From the NCBI GenBank assembly GCA_013350335.1, contig CM023540.1, positions 57,264,962-57,328,961 of the forward strand: a DNA stretch of 64,000 bases, read 5' to 3'. The position numbers and the translations under genes are program-made. Numbering within the stretch: position 1 is the stretch's first letter; every line of letters begins with the position of its first letter. The notes under the pieces were generated by a model, which ran no database searches, was not told the origin of the DNA, and saw nothing but the letters and a program-made list of their open reading frames with translations. Origin of the DNA: Chimonanthus salicifolius. Lineage: Eukaryota; Streptophyta; Magnoliopsida; Laurales; Calycanthaceae. Of this stretch, positions 34,728-46,301 are shown piece after piece.

Positions 34728-35454
34728 GCTATGTAGAATGGTGATGGGTGGGACTCATTACATGTTCATTTCATACATAGCATGTTTTTATGGAATTTCG
34801 TCACACATGTATCATTATATTATTTGCATGTTTTTATACTAACCTTGTGGTAGCCCTATTCGGAAACACTACTGGGCCCGTTGATCTAACGTCCTATCTC
34901 TACCCTTAGTGGATGACGCGGGAAAGACAAGGAATGAGGATCGAGAAGGGGACCAAGCAAAGGAGCTTGGGCCATTTGAATGATTTTGAATGGACTTTGA
35001 ATGGACTATTTATGGACTGGTTATTTGAGTTATTTGGACAATGTAATTTGGTAATTAGATGTGTTGGCATGTAATAAGTAGTTAAGTAGATGCTATGGTT
35101 TGATTTATTTTGGATAGTTTGATTGAACGATTAGTTAAGATTGTTTAGTAATTTTTGGAGATTATGATTATGTATTTTGCTATCTTAAGTTAAAAAATGG
35201 ATTAGTCTTAGGATCTATTATAACCCGCAGTTAGATTAAGGCTAAGTAAATTCCGCAAGTTCATTGTACCATGTGTGGATCGATTCTTATGGACTTAATC
35301 CATACGCACATGGGCTTGGCCAGTTAAGGGTCGGATTTTAGAAGTCCGAACTTAGCTCGCGTCAGTGACATCCCGCCCGATCACTTGAGTATTATTATAT
35401 TTAAAAAAATAAACTCTGATATTTATGGTGAAAAGGGCGGGGTGTTACAACAAT

Positions 35455-35791
35455 ACCTATAGTTGTGCCCGTCTTGGTTGCACAACTCACACGTATCGTA
35501 GGGATCTATCTCCCCACCCGATTTCATTATTATAGGAACATCTTCCATGGGATCCTCCGGTAGAGGTGCAAGATCCTCTTCATCTGCCTCGGGAGGTTCC
35601 ATTATCCAAGGAATGTCTTCTATAATATCCTCTGGAACAAGTGCTAGGTCCACGTCATCTTCCTCGGGAGGTCCCTCCTGAAGGTCCATGTTGACTTCCA
35701 TGCTGGTATTGTTGGAAGCCGACACCAAATCTATTGGACAACTAGGTGTCCCTTTATCCCATAACTCTGTATATTCCACGTTGCTTGACAT
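35455..35791 (-). CDS. Extra pre-gag ORF of element D, N-terminal half (acidic domain and zinc knuckle 1)
   Basis: Starts MSSNVEYTELWDKG at 35791, about 430 bp inside the primer site. Roughly residues 35-95 are strongly acidic and hold an internal duplication: DLALVPEDIIEDIPWIM and DLAPLPEDPMEDVPIIM, about 25 residues apart. The first zinc knuckle CELCNQDGHNYRYC (C-X2-C-X4-H-X4-C) is at residues about 100-113, ending at the insertion point. The rest is 31585-31784. No stop or frameshift in either half, unlike D's gag and pol. An acidic arm plus three knuckles is not the layout of gag. It could be an accessory nucleic-acid-binding protein or a captured host fragment. I do not recognise a named family. 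Confidence 0.8.
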
Positions 35792-36222
35792 ATCTGTGCC
35801 ACAACATATAAAACATATAAATCAACAACAACCGTTCCAATAAAGAACCAGTCATGGTTTTGGAGGATTTTTCACGTATAATCTCATGTGCTTTGTTTGG
35901 GGAGATTGCCAAATCTTGACACTTTGTTTTCTTTTGTTCCTGGGGAAATCTCTAAATTCCTGTTGTTTGTTTCTCAGTGTGGGGATATCAGGGGAGTGCA
36001 TCCTACTTTGCTATGTTTGATACGTCCAGTTATGATGAGTGTACTTTACTTTGCTATCTTTCATTGTCGTTCTCAGATTGATTGTTCAGTCTGAGTCACT
36101 TGAAGTAAATTAATCTGGCCCCCAGTCAGCGGACTCCGAAGAGTCGGTCAATTGGGATTATTATCTGTCAGTGAGACATGAAACCATCTTAATCTTACTT
36201 CGATGATTCAACTTCCAGTTTC
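35792..36222 (-). other. Element D leader upstream of the extra ORF
   Basis: Shares several blocks with the leader of B, e.g. CAGATTAATTTACTTC after a GGGGGC run, GATATCCCCACACTGAGAAAC and AACATAGCAAAGTA. This shows that the extra ORF was added between an ordinary leader and gag. Candidate packaging or dimerisation region by position only. Confidence 0.55.
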
Positions 36223-36234
36223 GCTCAGATACCA
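36223..36234 (-). promoter_or_regulatory. Primer binding site of element D (one mismatch)
   Basis: Minus strand TGGTATCTGAGC; the usual site is TGGTATCAGAGC. Two bases separate it from the LTR end at 36237. Confidence 0.88.
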
Positions 36235-36236
36235 AC

Positions 36237-38325
36237 TGTAACGCCCCGCCCTCTCTGAGAAATCAGAGTCTAATTTTTTTTTTTTTTTTTACAATAACAA
36301 TATAATCACACCGGAAGAGAGAGGGCGGCGTCACGATGCGAGCTAAGTTCGGACTTCCCAAGTCTAACCCTTAACTGGCCACCCATGTGTGCATGAACTA
36401 ACCCACGATAACAAACCACACATGGAACTAAACAATGTCATGCGGAATAAACTAGACTAACTGCGGAAATAGATTGAATAGATAGCAAGTACAAGTCATT
36501 CTCTTCAGATTACTTAAGCCAAATTAAGATTCATCAAGGCATTCTCAAACCATAGCAAATAACTACATTATTACATGCCCATAAAAATGTATTCAAATAA
36601 CAACAATTATAAATCCAATCCAGCACTCAAGCATTTACGCTTGGCTCCCCTCCTGGTCATCAACCTTCTCTTTCCCTTTCCTTGTTCCTGCATTCTCCTC
36701 TGAGGATAGAATTAGGGCGTTAGATCAACGCGCCCAGTAGGATTTCCGATCAAGGCTACCACATGGTTAGATTATAAATCATGCATATATCAAATGTATG
36801 ATTATCAAAACATGTAAAACCATGCTATATATGTATGCAAATGTAATGAGCCCCACCCCATCACACATGCATATAGCCATCACTTGACGTGTCTTATATC
36901 AACATATTAATCCTCCTAGCGGGAATTTCACCGCCTAAGGAGGCCCCACAGTTGCATCACGGGCATTCCAATGGAGTGTGGGCTCCGGTGTCCATAGCTG
37001 TCAGATAATCCTCCTGGCGGGACCCTCATCGCCTAAGGAGGCCCCACAGTTGCATCACGGGCATACCGACTGAGTGTGGGCTGCAGTTTCCACAATCATC
37101 ATCCCATGTCCATGCATGAGATGCCAATGTACATATAAAACATGTAAATAATATCCATTATTCAAAACCAATAAAAATAAACATGAGTCTCATAAAAACC
37201 AAGATAAAACTGTGGTTACAAATAGGTAGGAAACCTACTGAAGATTCACTTCAGTGTTCGATCTTTCTTTAGCGTCTCCCATTCACGACTCGTACGCCGT
37301 TCACGTTCCGTTACCTTGTGATGTAACAGCAAGTCAATCATACTATCATTTTAAATTTCCATTCACATCTTAAGACCCAAAAGTCATCTTGTGGGCTTCG
37401 GCCATACCCATGGCCAAACCTCATCAACTTAGAATTTAACCTCCCTTTTCATTTGATCTCTCTTTTATTTAATCCTTATTAAACATCATATACCACAAAA
37501 TACCTTGGTAGGGTTCGGCCATACAACATGGCCAAACCATACCACTTTGGTTTGGGTCCATACATCCAATCCTATGATCATTCCATCTTTGATCATTTCA
37601 TTAATAATTACCTTTATGCCATTGCTACGGATAAATAATTTTATCATGCACTAACTTTAAAACCACCAATTATTTCTATAAAATTGATTCACAACACCAT
37701 AACCATGGTCCTTGTGGTTCGGCCATACATATGGCCGAACCCTATGGCATTCCCATTTAAACCTCCATGTCTAACTTAGCCATAGTACCCAATAGTTCGG
37801 CCATGAAATGGCCGACCCATGACTTGTCCAAATGTTCACTTGGTACCCTTTCTAAATACTTCATATTGTTCCATAATTATCATGTATGATTCCTTAGTCC
37901 AAATCATAAAACAAACCATAATCTCCCATCAAAACAGTCCATGGGGTTCGGCCATACACATGGCCGAACCCTTATGGTTCTTTTGCTCAATGATTCCATT
38001 ATTTACATACCAATTGGACTCTACCCTTTAGCCATGATCACTACACGGTTCAGCCATCCAATGACTGACCCAAAGCAGCAAACATATTTCCATTTTAAAT
38101 CACATAAGCACCCATAAAATGACCCATGGGGTTCAGCCATGTGGTCCTTTTGATGCAATTCTTCCAATAATCTTACATAATTTATCCATTGCATCTTAGC
38201 CATACAAACAGTAGGATTCAGCCACAACATGACCCAATTAAAAACATGTAAATACCTCCACCATAGGTATGGTTTGTAGACTTCAAAACCATGAACCTAA
38301 TCCACTCTTTTCTTGGGGTTCGGCC
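36237..38325 (-). mobile_element. 5' LTR of element D (truncated at its 5' end)
   Basis: Plus-strand reading starts TGTAACGCCCCGCCC. Contains the CCATGTGTG/CACACATGG hairpin (36383-36425), a two-copy 99 bp repeat at 36905-37095 with CCTAAGGAGGCCCCACAGTT, the GTAGGTTTCC element near 37230 (antisense) and seven dyads at 37395-38325. It lacks the expected TGTAACACCC start: at about 38325, within a dyad arm (GGTTCGGCCA), it changes to Athila-like sequence. Confidence 0.88.
36905..37095 (-). repeat. Tandem repeat, 2 x 99 bp, in LTR D
   Basis: TCCTCCTRGCGGGA and CGCCTAAGGAGGCCCCACAG recur with a spacing of about 99 bp. The unit resembles that of solo LTR 1 read in antisense, so the array is ancestral but has changed in copy number. 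Confidence 0.85.
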
Positions 38326-38604
38326 AACCAGAAGACCAGACTGATGGTCAACCAAAGCATCAAGAGGACCCGCCTAATCCATCTTCTGTCCAAAATACAC
38401 CGGAAACACATATTAGAAATACTTTCGTGCCTAAAGATCCGTACCCTCAGCGGTTAGCCAATCCTAACAAAGGAGTACCCTATAGCGACACACTAAAGGT
38501 ATTTAGGCACGCCAGTATCAATATACCTCTACTTGAAGCTATAAACTAGGTACTCTCCTATGCCAAATTTCTAAAAGACCTCTGTACGGTGAAACGGAAA
38601 ACCA
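38326..38604 (+). pseudogene. Element G gag-protease linker remnant
   Basis: Readable pieces match the Athila gag-pol linker: RNTFVPKDPYPQRLAN, the helix KVFRHASINIPLLEAIN, then after a stop SYAKFLKDLCTVKRK. The proline- and glutamine-rich part upstream is variable in this lineage. One TAG near 38548 and a frameshift toward the protease frame. Confidence 0.7.
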
Positions 38605-40209
38605 TTGTTCCTAAAAAGGGCATCTTTAGCTGAAAATACGAGTTCACTCATCCAACAGGGGTTTCCAATAAAACACAAGGATCCTGGGTGCCCAACCATC
38701 GCTTGCACCATTGGTACATTTGAAATTGATAGGGCCTTGTTAGATCTTGAAGCCAGTGTCAGCCTGCTGCCATACTCTATTTATGAGAAGTTCGGGTTGG
38801 GTGAGTTGAAACCCACTACTATCACACTACAATTAGCCAATCGCTCTGTGAAAATCATGAGAGGTGTGATAGAAGACGTTCTGGTGAAAGTAGACAAACT
38901 TTATTTTCCAGTCGATTTTGTAGTGCTAGATACATAGCCTGTTCAGAACGAAAGTGGGCACATTCTGGTTATTCTTGGACGACCATTCTTGGCTACCGCC
39001 AAAGCCGTTATCAATTGCCAAGATGGTATGCTTAGGTTGTCATTCGAAGATCTGACAACAGAACTCAATGTATTCAACTTGTGTAAACAACCTCCCTATA
39101 CAGATGATCTGTACGAGGTTAATATGATTAAAAGTTCTGTCGAAGAATATTTTCTTGACTTTATTTACAACGATCCATTCTTGAAGTCATTGTCCACCTT
39201 TGGCACAGATTTCAATGAAAATGGTAAGCAAGAGGCGAACGCTCTGCTAAATGAAGTTCCATATGTTGATGTTAAAGCAAGGAAATTCGAACCTGTCCCT
39301 GTGAGTCAATCTGTACCAGTCCCCTCTATCGAGAGGGCACCTAAATTAGAGCTCAAACCACTCCCTGATCTCTTAAATATTCTTACTTGGGACCATCAGA
39401 AACTTTTCCTATCATCATAGCTTTTAACTTCTAAGCATGAGTTTAAGTTCTTTGCTATTTTGAAAGAACATAGAGAAGCTATTGGATGGCCCATTACCGA
39501 TCTTAAAGGGATCAACCCCTCTGTGGTCATGCAAAAAATTCACCTAGAGGAGAACTCCAAGACGTCTAGAGAACCACAGAGACGCCTAAACCCAGCAATG
39601 CAGGACGTGGTAAGAGCGGAAATTTTAAAACTTCTTGAGGCTGGTATCATCTACCCGATATTTGATAGTGCATGGGTGAGTCCGATACAGGTTGTCCCAA
39701 AGAAGTTTGGTGTGACAATAGTTAAGAATGAGGATAATGAGCTAGATCCTACCCGTGTTCAAACGGGGTGGAGAGTTTGCATTGACTACCGAAAACTGAA
39801 CACTGCTACTCGTAAGGATCACTTCCCTCTTCTGTTCATTGATCAGATGCTTGAGCATTTAGCCTGTCATGCATTTTACTATTTTCTCGATGGTTATTCC
39901 GATTATAACCAAATTTGTATCGCTCTCACCTGTCCATTTGATACGTTCACCTACCGTCGCATGCCTTTTGGGCTATGCAATGCACCTGCTACCTTTCAGC
40001 GGTGTATGATCAGCATATTTTCATACATAGTAGAGCGATTTATGGAAGTCTTTATGGATGATTTCTCAGTTTTTGGTTCTTCGTTTGACCAACGCTTACA
40101 TCACATAATCCTTGTGTTAATCCGATGTAAAGAAAAGAACCTAGTACTCAATTGGGAAAAATGCCACTTCATGGTGAAACAGGGCATTGTCTTAGGTCAC
40201 ATTATATAA
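38605..40209 (+). pseudogene. Element G protease and reverse transcriptase
   Basis: A single frame with TAG stops at about 38935 and 39418 and a stop at 40207. Protease: KDPGCPTIACTIG, then the active site DLEASVSLLPYSI (38743-38757). The usual DLGAS glycine is glutamate here, which should disable the enzyme. It continues to GHILVILGRPFLATAKAVI. RT: REPQRRLNPAMQDVVRAEI, SAWVSPIQVVPKKFGV, GWRVCIDYRKLNTATRKDHF, FLDGYSDYNQI, MPFGLCNAPATFQRCM and the catalytic FMDDFSVFG (40051-40062), ending MVKQGIVLGHII. The catalytic aspartates are intact. Confidence 0.92.
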
Positions 40210-41140
40210 GACAAAGGAATAAAAGTTGATAAAGCTAAGGTCGATTTGATCTCTCGTCTTCCACAACCCCGAAACTGTTTAAAAGATCAAATCATTCCTA
40301 GGTCATGCTGATTTCTACAAGAGATTTATCAAAGATTTCAGTAAAATTTTCAGACCTCTCTATAGACTCCTGACTAAGGATGCTAGTTTCGATTTTGATG
40401 ATGAATGCATCAAGGCTTTTGAAAATTTTAAAATTGCATTGACCTCTGCTCCGATCATTCAACCTCCTGCTTCGTCTGTTTCTTTTGAGATAATGTGTGA
40501 TGCTTCTGACTACGCAGTAGGACCGTTTTAGGTCAAAGGGTCAATAAGTTACCTCATGTTATTCATTATGCGAGCAAAATGCTGAACGATGCTCAACTGC
40601 ACTATTCCACCACGGAAAAGGAATTGTTGGCAGTCGTTTTTGTGCTAGACAAATTTCGATCTTACCTTGTGAGTTCGAAGGTCATTGTACTCTGATCATG
40701 CTGCTCTCAAGTATCTTTTGTCTAAGAAATATGCTAAGTCCCGCTTCATCTGGTGGATTCTCTTGCTATAAGAATTTGATATTGAAATCCGGGACAAGAA
40801 AGGTTCCGAGAATGTGGTAGCAGATCATTTGTCTAGATTGGTAACATAATTTTCTTCTGACCCGATGCCTATTACTGAGTTCTTTCCTGATGAGCAACTC
40901 ATGTCAGCTTCCCTAGTACCTTTGTTTGCAGTTATTGTGAATTATCTTATCACTGGTCTGATGCCTGAGCATTGGACTAAACAAGATAAGTCAAAATTTC
41001 TGGCAGTAGTCAAATATTTTATCTGGGATGATTCATACTTGCTCAATTACTGTTCGGACCAAATCATTCGACATTGTGTCCCAGAGTCTGATCAAGTCAG
41101 TGTCATTAAGTTCTATCATGATCAGGCTTGTTGAGGTCAT
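40210..41140 (+). pseudogene. Element G RT thumb, RNase H and integrase start (broken)
   Basis: After the stop the RT connection can be followed (GIKVDKAKVDLIS, the FLGHAGFY-type block near 40290, FSKIFRPLYRLL). The RNase H blocks AIMCDASDYAV-like (about 40490-40520), HYSTTEKELLAVVF and HAALKYLLSKK then appear. The end at 40810-41134 (RKGSENVVADHLSRL, then MPITEFFPDEQL) is the RNase H to integrase linker. Several frameshifts. Confidence 0.8.
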
Positions 41141-42217
41141 TTCAGTTCGTGACAGACCACTATGAAGATTTTGCAGTATGGTTTTTACTGGCCATCCATG
41201 TTCAAAGATACCCATACTAAGTGTGTCATGTGAAAGATGTTAGAGGTTAGGTAGTCTATCTCGTCGGAATATGATACCGTTAAACCCTATTTTACTGTTG
41301 AGCTTTTGGATATTGGGGGCATTGATTTCATAGGACTTTTTCCTAATTCCTTTCATAATCTTTACATTCTGGTAGGGGTCGACTATGTCAATAAGTGGGT
41401 AGAAGCGGTAGCTTGTAAAACCAATGATCATAAAGTTGTCCTCCGTTTCTTGAAAATGAATGCTTTCTCTACATTTGGAATACCACGAACCATCATCAAT
41501 GATGGGGGAAAGCACTTCTGTAATCGCCTGTTTAAAACATTGATGAAATCATATGGGGTGATGCATAAGTTTGCTACTCCTTATCATCCGCAAAACAAGT
41601 GGGCAACTGGAAATTTCAAACCGAGAGATAAAATATATTCTAGAAAAAACAGTTAATCCATCCAGGAAAAACTGGTCTTTGAGACTTACTGATGCACTTT
41701 GGGCATTTCGTACTGTATTCACGCAGCCCATTGGTACCGCTATAGGATAGTGTATGGGAAATCCTCTCATTTGCCAGTTGAGTTAGAGCATCGTGCATAT
41801 TGGGCTATCAAGCATATGAATTTTGCTCTAGATAAGGCTGGGCATCATAGAAAGCTCCAATTATCTGAACTAGATGAAATTAGGAGAGATGCCTATGACA
41901 CTTCGAGAAAGTACAAAGGCCGGATGAAGTTGTTTCATGGTAATAATATTCTGAGAAAAACTTTCACAGTTAGTCAGAATGTCTTACTGTACAATTCTCG
42001 ATTGCATCTGTTTCCAGGAAAATTAAGGTCAAAGTGGACAGGTCCGTTCATTGTTGAGACTGAATTTCCACATGGGGTTGTTGAAATCAAGCATCTTAGG
42101 AGTGGTCGTCTTTTGAAAGTTAATGCTCAGCGTCTTAAACCATTCCTAGAGTTCCAAAAATGGGAAAAGGAGGAAGAAGTTCAGATCCCTCTAGATGATC
42201 CTGTCTACCAAGATTGA
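41141..42217 (+). pseudogene. Element G integrase
   Basis: Zinc-finger remnant (GHFS, TLQYGFYWPSMFKD, C) at 41140-41240, then the core: DIGGIDFIGLFPNSF with the first aspartate near 41325, YVNKWVEAVACKTNDHKVV and the second aspartate in INDGGKHF near 41500. A frameshift at about 41605 moves the glutamate helix (SNREIK) to another frame. From 41699 the C-terminus is open: YGKSSHLPVELEHRAYWA, RKTFTVSQNVLLYNSRLHLFPGKLRSKWTGPFIVE, ending with stop at 42215. No chromodomain, as expected for this lineage. Confidence 0.9.
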
Positions 42218-44186
42218 CTAGGACGACCATCCCATCCACATCCACCCATTCATCCATCCACCCGTCATTCTGTGTCTGCATCTGAGTCTATCTGTGTCCG
42301 TGTGTCAATTTTGTCCAGTCTGTCTAGGTTAGGTTTTTGAGTTTTGTATGACTTTCTGAGTCTGTGTTGAGTTTGTCTGTGAGTCAGTCTGTGTGTGTGT
42401 GTCGATGTTTGACTAGTTTAGGTTTTCATTTTTGTTGCGTCCATTTTTTGTGTTTTTTGTTGTTAGTCTAGTGTCTTTATTGTGTATTTTTGTGTTTATT
42501 TATTTTTGCAGGTTTTGAAGAAAGAATGCCCTCTCAGGTATTTTTCTGAATTTTAGTTATTCGTTTCTAATATTTTCTTCTAATTTGCAACTCGCCATTG
42601 TAGATTAGGAAACATTGAGGACAATGGTCAATTTAAGTTTGGGGGTATTGGGGGTACACTATGTCAGTTTCGTGTGTTTTTTAGTCCATTTTTTTAAAAA
42701 AAAATTTACTTTTCAACATTAATATGTGGATAAATTTTTTTTTATATTTGGCAATTCCAAAGAATATTATAGAATTTATGCTTGGAATAGTATTTACAAA
42801 TCCATATTAATATTAGCTGGAAAAATAAAAATATTCATGAGTTAAGTGATCGTCGGAAGAATACCAGTGGAGACTTGTGACCCAGTGAGCTTTTAAGCCA
42901 TTCGATTTTTCTGAGGGTTATAAGTAAATTCCTATTTTCTTTGAATTGCACAATAAGTCGTTGTGAGATCTCATTATTCTTTGTTTTTGTCATATACTGA
43001 GAATGGCATCAAAATTGGATTATTACACTTGAATTTTTCTGAATTTATTGGAAACAATTAAATATCCATATGAGCTTAGGAAGTGATATAGGCCATTATT
43101 TTGGATCGTTTGAACCTTTGAAGCTCACCTATTTTGATCATATTGTCCTATTAGTTCCCAAATTTCCTTGAATGTGAATTTACCTGGTTTTGTTGTTAGC
43201 CATGTTATCCATACCCAACTCTGGTTGTGGAGTTTGACCTTACATTGATAAAATTTGTGACTGATTCTAAGGCTCGTAAAAGGTTAGAGATGATTGTTAT
43301 TGGGATGGTACTCTAAGAAAATATTGCATTTAAAAAATATAGCATAAAAATTTGAGGAAAAGAAAAAGAAAATAGAGAAGGGAACATCCGTACATGAAAA
43401 GAAGGATGTGAAAAAAAAAAAGGGATAAAAAATGCTTTGAAAATTCTATGTGTTGAGAGAAAAAAAAAATGGAGGAAAAATAATCCTAGTGAAAACTTTG
43501 AAGGCCTCTAACTTTTTTCTATTCAAAGTATTTATTTTTGAGTCTTTTTATCTTTCTTTGATATGACCCGGTCCTAAGCCACATTTCATCCTATCAGGAA
43601 GTCCTATTGATCATAAGTGTAATATGGTATTTAAAATGGAGAATAGATGAAGAAAAATGATGGTGTATTATTTCAAAGTTCTTAGGAAAATGACATCTAT
43701 TCATGAGATCTATATTTTTTCTTTGATAATATCCATTCTTTGAGAGAAATTTAACCCAATCTCTGAGCGAAAATCTTTCTGAGAGATGTACTGTGAGATT
43801 TGGAGTTGAAGCGTATTTTCAGCCTGTGGTTGTAAAACTTGTGTCTTTTTTGAAAAAGAAGGTTATGTAATATTTGTCTATCACACACTACACTTCGAGT
43901 ATAAGTTTTGTGAAATAATGTTGGAGTTGTATGTTGTTTAAATTTTTATTTAGATATTTTTGCTCAAATCGAAAATTTGATGTTTGCAGGTCTCATCACT
44001 GGAAGCCTACACGAGACTATAACTCATCCACTAGTGGTGAGCTAGGAGTTTAAAGGTTTGTTGCATATCTCAATGCAATCGACAGTGCCAGCGAAAGTGG
44101 TGTAGTTTAGCATTTTAAGTTTTAGTCTTTAGTTTTTATTTTTTGGTTTTGCTCGAGGACTAGCAAAATATAAGTTTTGGAGTATT
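42218..44186 (+). other. Element G noncoding 3' region
   Basis: About 2 kb, AT-rich, with no ORF over 60 codons. The sequence AAGTTTGGGGGTATTGGGGG at about 42630 is the purine tract usual after Athila/Tat pol. A second, decayed copy (TAAGTTTTGGAGTATT) lies directly before the LTR at 44187. In related elements this region may hold an env-like ORF; I see none here. Confidence 0.7.
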
Positions 44187-46301
44187 TGATAAGTGAAAAA
44201 TTATTACATATTTTACTCCTTATATTTGTTAGTATCTCATTTTTTTTAATTTTATCTAATTAGTGTGTTTTGTGTGTTTTAGGTTGGAGTATCGTCTAAA
44301 CTCGAGAACAGCCTAATTAGGCTAAATTGATGTATTTTCTTGGCTTATATTGATTGCTCAAAATAATAGATAAAGAACAGAGGCTCTGTTGTGAAAAGAA
44401 CAACAAAGAAACGGATGATTGTTAGAGAAAGAACTTGATGATGTATTGCAGCCAGCATGCAGTTTTATGGAAAAAAATACAACACATTTTCAACAAGATA
44501 GAGAGCAACCATTGTTGAGTTACAGAGGAAAAAGTAACGGCACTCAAACAATATACAAGCAACTGAATCGAATTTTTTTGTTTCAAACAAAAATGAGCCA
44601 ATGATATGCAAATGAAAGAAATCTTACAACTAGCTAATACAGAGGCAGTGTACAGAAGTGGTGGCAAATTGCTGCACAACACAACCCAAAAGCAGTGTTG
44701 TTAACCAAGAAAAGACAGCAGCGACAGAAGCATTGGAACACGATGCTAGAAACGATTGACAAAAGCAACCAGCCAACTCGTTGGAACTCCTTCTTTGTTA
44801 GATGAAGGAAATAAAATTAGAAAGAGAAGGAGGTAGGTCATGTGCAACAAAATCGGTGCAGTGCTCCAACGAATGAAGACAAGGAAAGATAGAAAATAGA
44901 AATAGAATGGAGAAAGAATAGGAAGAGAATAAAAATAGAAAATGGGAAGGATGAGAATAGGAGCCGTGCATCAACAAACAGAGAGAAAATAGGGACAGTG
45001 CGGATGAAAGAGAAAAATAGAAAAGAGGAGAGGGGCGGCCATATGTTGGGTTTGGCTCATTTGAAAAGGGTCCCACATGCATGCTAATTTTAACCCGCTA
45101 AACCTCGATAAATTGAGTAGCCCTTTGCCAGAGAAATTTGAACCTGGTCTTAGAATTTTGAGAGCTTGAAGCATTGGAGATGAGGGGAATTTAGAGAAGA
45201 GATTTTAGAGTTTTTAAATTGTCTTCTAAGGTTAGTATTTTTATTTTTTTAATTAGTTTTTTTAGTTTAATTCATCTCTTGTAATTAGTTCAATTAATAA
45301 TAGTATAATTTCTTTGTGTTTATTTTCTTCAATTCAATGTTAGTGTGTGATTAAATTCAGTAATAAATTAAAAAATTCCATGAATTTTCTTGTTTTAATT
45401 TTTTAAAAACCAAGGTCCCAATGCATTGCAATTCTTAATTCATATTTTATTAATAAAAGAAAAGGTTGATTTATTTAGAATTATGGTCGTCCAATTATTT
45501 AATTTATGTATGATGAGAATTTGATTTTGTTTTTATTCTTTTTATAATTTTATGGTTGAAGATATTTTAAGATATTCGACGAGAGTAGATGAAATATTTA
45601 AGATAGGTAAAACTTTATTTTTTCAATTGAAGGCTCTTTTTAAAGAGTGGTTGAAATATTTGGATTCGGAATTACGAGTTGAAATTTTTATCTACACTAA
45701 GGCTTGAATTGAATTTTCTTAATATAATGTGTTTCATAATTATTATTAAAAAAAGTTTTCATGGATGAAAAATTGGAATGCCATGATTAATAATTTAAGT
45801 GAGATTCATATTCTAGGCTTTGATTTTATTTTTAAAATATGGAAAATAAAGCCTCCATAATTTTTTGATCCAGTTCCAATGTAAATATGTACAGATGTAA
45901 TTTTAGGTGTTTTCAAGTTTATTTTTGTTTATAAAAATTCAAAATTCTTGAAATTGGTGAACTAGGTTGGTAATTAATTAATTGCACCTTAATTTTGTTT
46001 TCTAAGTTAGATACTTTTATATTAAATTCGCCGTCTTATTTTAAGGTCACAAATTTTAATTTTCCATTTTGTTTTCTATTATTAGAATGTTTCTAAATTA
46101 AAACTAAAATACATAGATTAGAGAAATAATTTCATATTCATGATTTTTCTCTGTGTTTTCTAAATTTTTTAAATTACGTAATTCAGTGGTGTATTTTTCA
46201 CGGATATATTTTCCTAATTCCGATGAGTTCGACCTCGCACTCAATCGCTATACTATCTAATGGTTCGTGCACTTGCGAGTTATAAATTTAAAATTTGCAC
46301 A
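44187..46301 (+). mobile_element. 3' LTR of element G (about 2.1 kb)
   Basis: Starts TGATAAGTGAAAAATTATTA directly after the decayed polypurine tract and CTCGAGGACTAGCAAAAT. Ends GTGCACTTGCGAG...AAAATTTGCACA, the usual 3' end for Athila/Tat LTRs. ORF-like stretches inside (44419-45174) have no recognisable protein. The flanking bases cannot be tested for target duplication because the 5' LTR is missing. Confidence 0.78.

Larger units (their letters stand above)
31785..35449 (+). mobile_element. Solo LTR 4 (3665 bp) in the extra ORF of element D
   Basis: TGTAACACCCTGG to GGGCGGGGTGTTACA with exact duplications ACAAT (31780-31784, 35450-35454). Contains degenerate tandem repeats of about 120 bp at 32280-32960 and a CT-rich tract near 33010-33035. 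Donor-like GGTAAGT at 33318, about six dyads at 33445-34270, and an acceptor-like TAG ending at 34432. A two-copy 78 bp repeat follows, and hairpins lie at 35269-35313 and 35322-35356. Divergent from solo LTRs 1-3 over its first 1.5 kb. No coding region inside. Confidence 0.94.
26691..38325 (-). mobile_element. Element D, chromovirus (Tekay-type), nearly complete, lacking its 3' LTR
   Basis: Order on the minus strand: truncated 5' LTR (38325-36237), primer site, leader, extra zinc-knuckle ORF, gag, protease, RT, RNase H, integrase, chromodomain. After pol the typical TTTTCAGGACGAAAATTTT tail (about 26690-26715) is present, but no polypurine tract or 3' LTR follows. The left side joins fragment F and the right side joins Athila-like G, both without LTR ends, so both edges look like deletion or recombination joints. 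Confidence 0.85.
38326..46301 (+). mobile_element. Element G, Athila/Tat-like Ty3/gypsy, 5'-truncated
   Basis: Gag-protease linker, protease, RT, RNase H, integrase, long noncoding 3' region and 3' LTR on the plus strand. RT and integrase C-terminus match the Athila/Tat pattern (RRLNPAMQDVVRAEILKLLE, KWTGPFIVE) and there is no chromodomain. The 5' LTR, primer site and most of gag are gone. The left edge is the joint with LTR D. Confidence 0.87.

Noticed and set aside
44419..45174. Short ORFs in LTR G as an env-like gene
   Set aside because: They lie inside the LTR, overlap on both strands, and show no signal peptide or transmembrane pattern beyond AT-rich leucine/phenylalanine runs.
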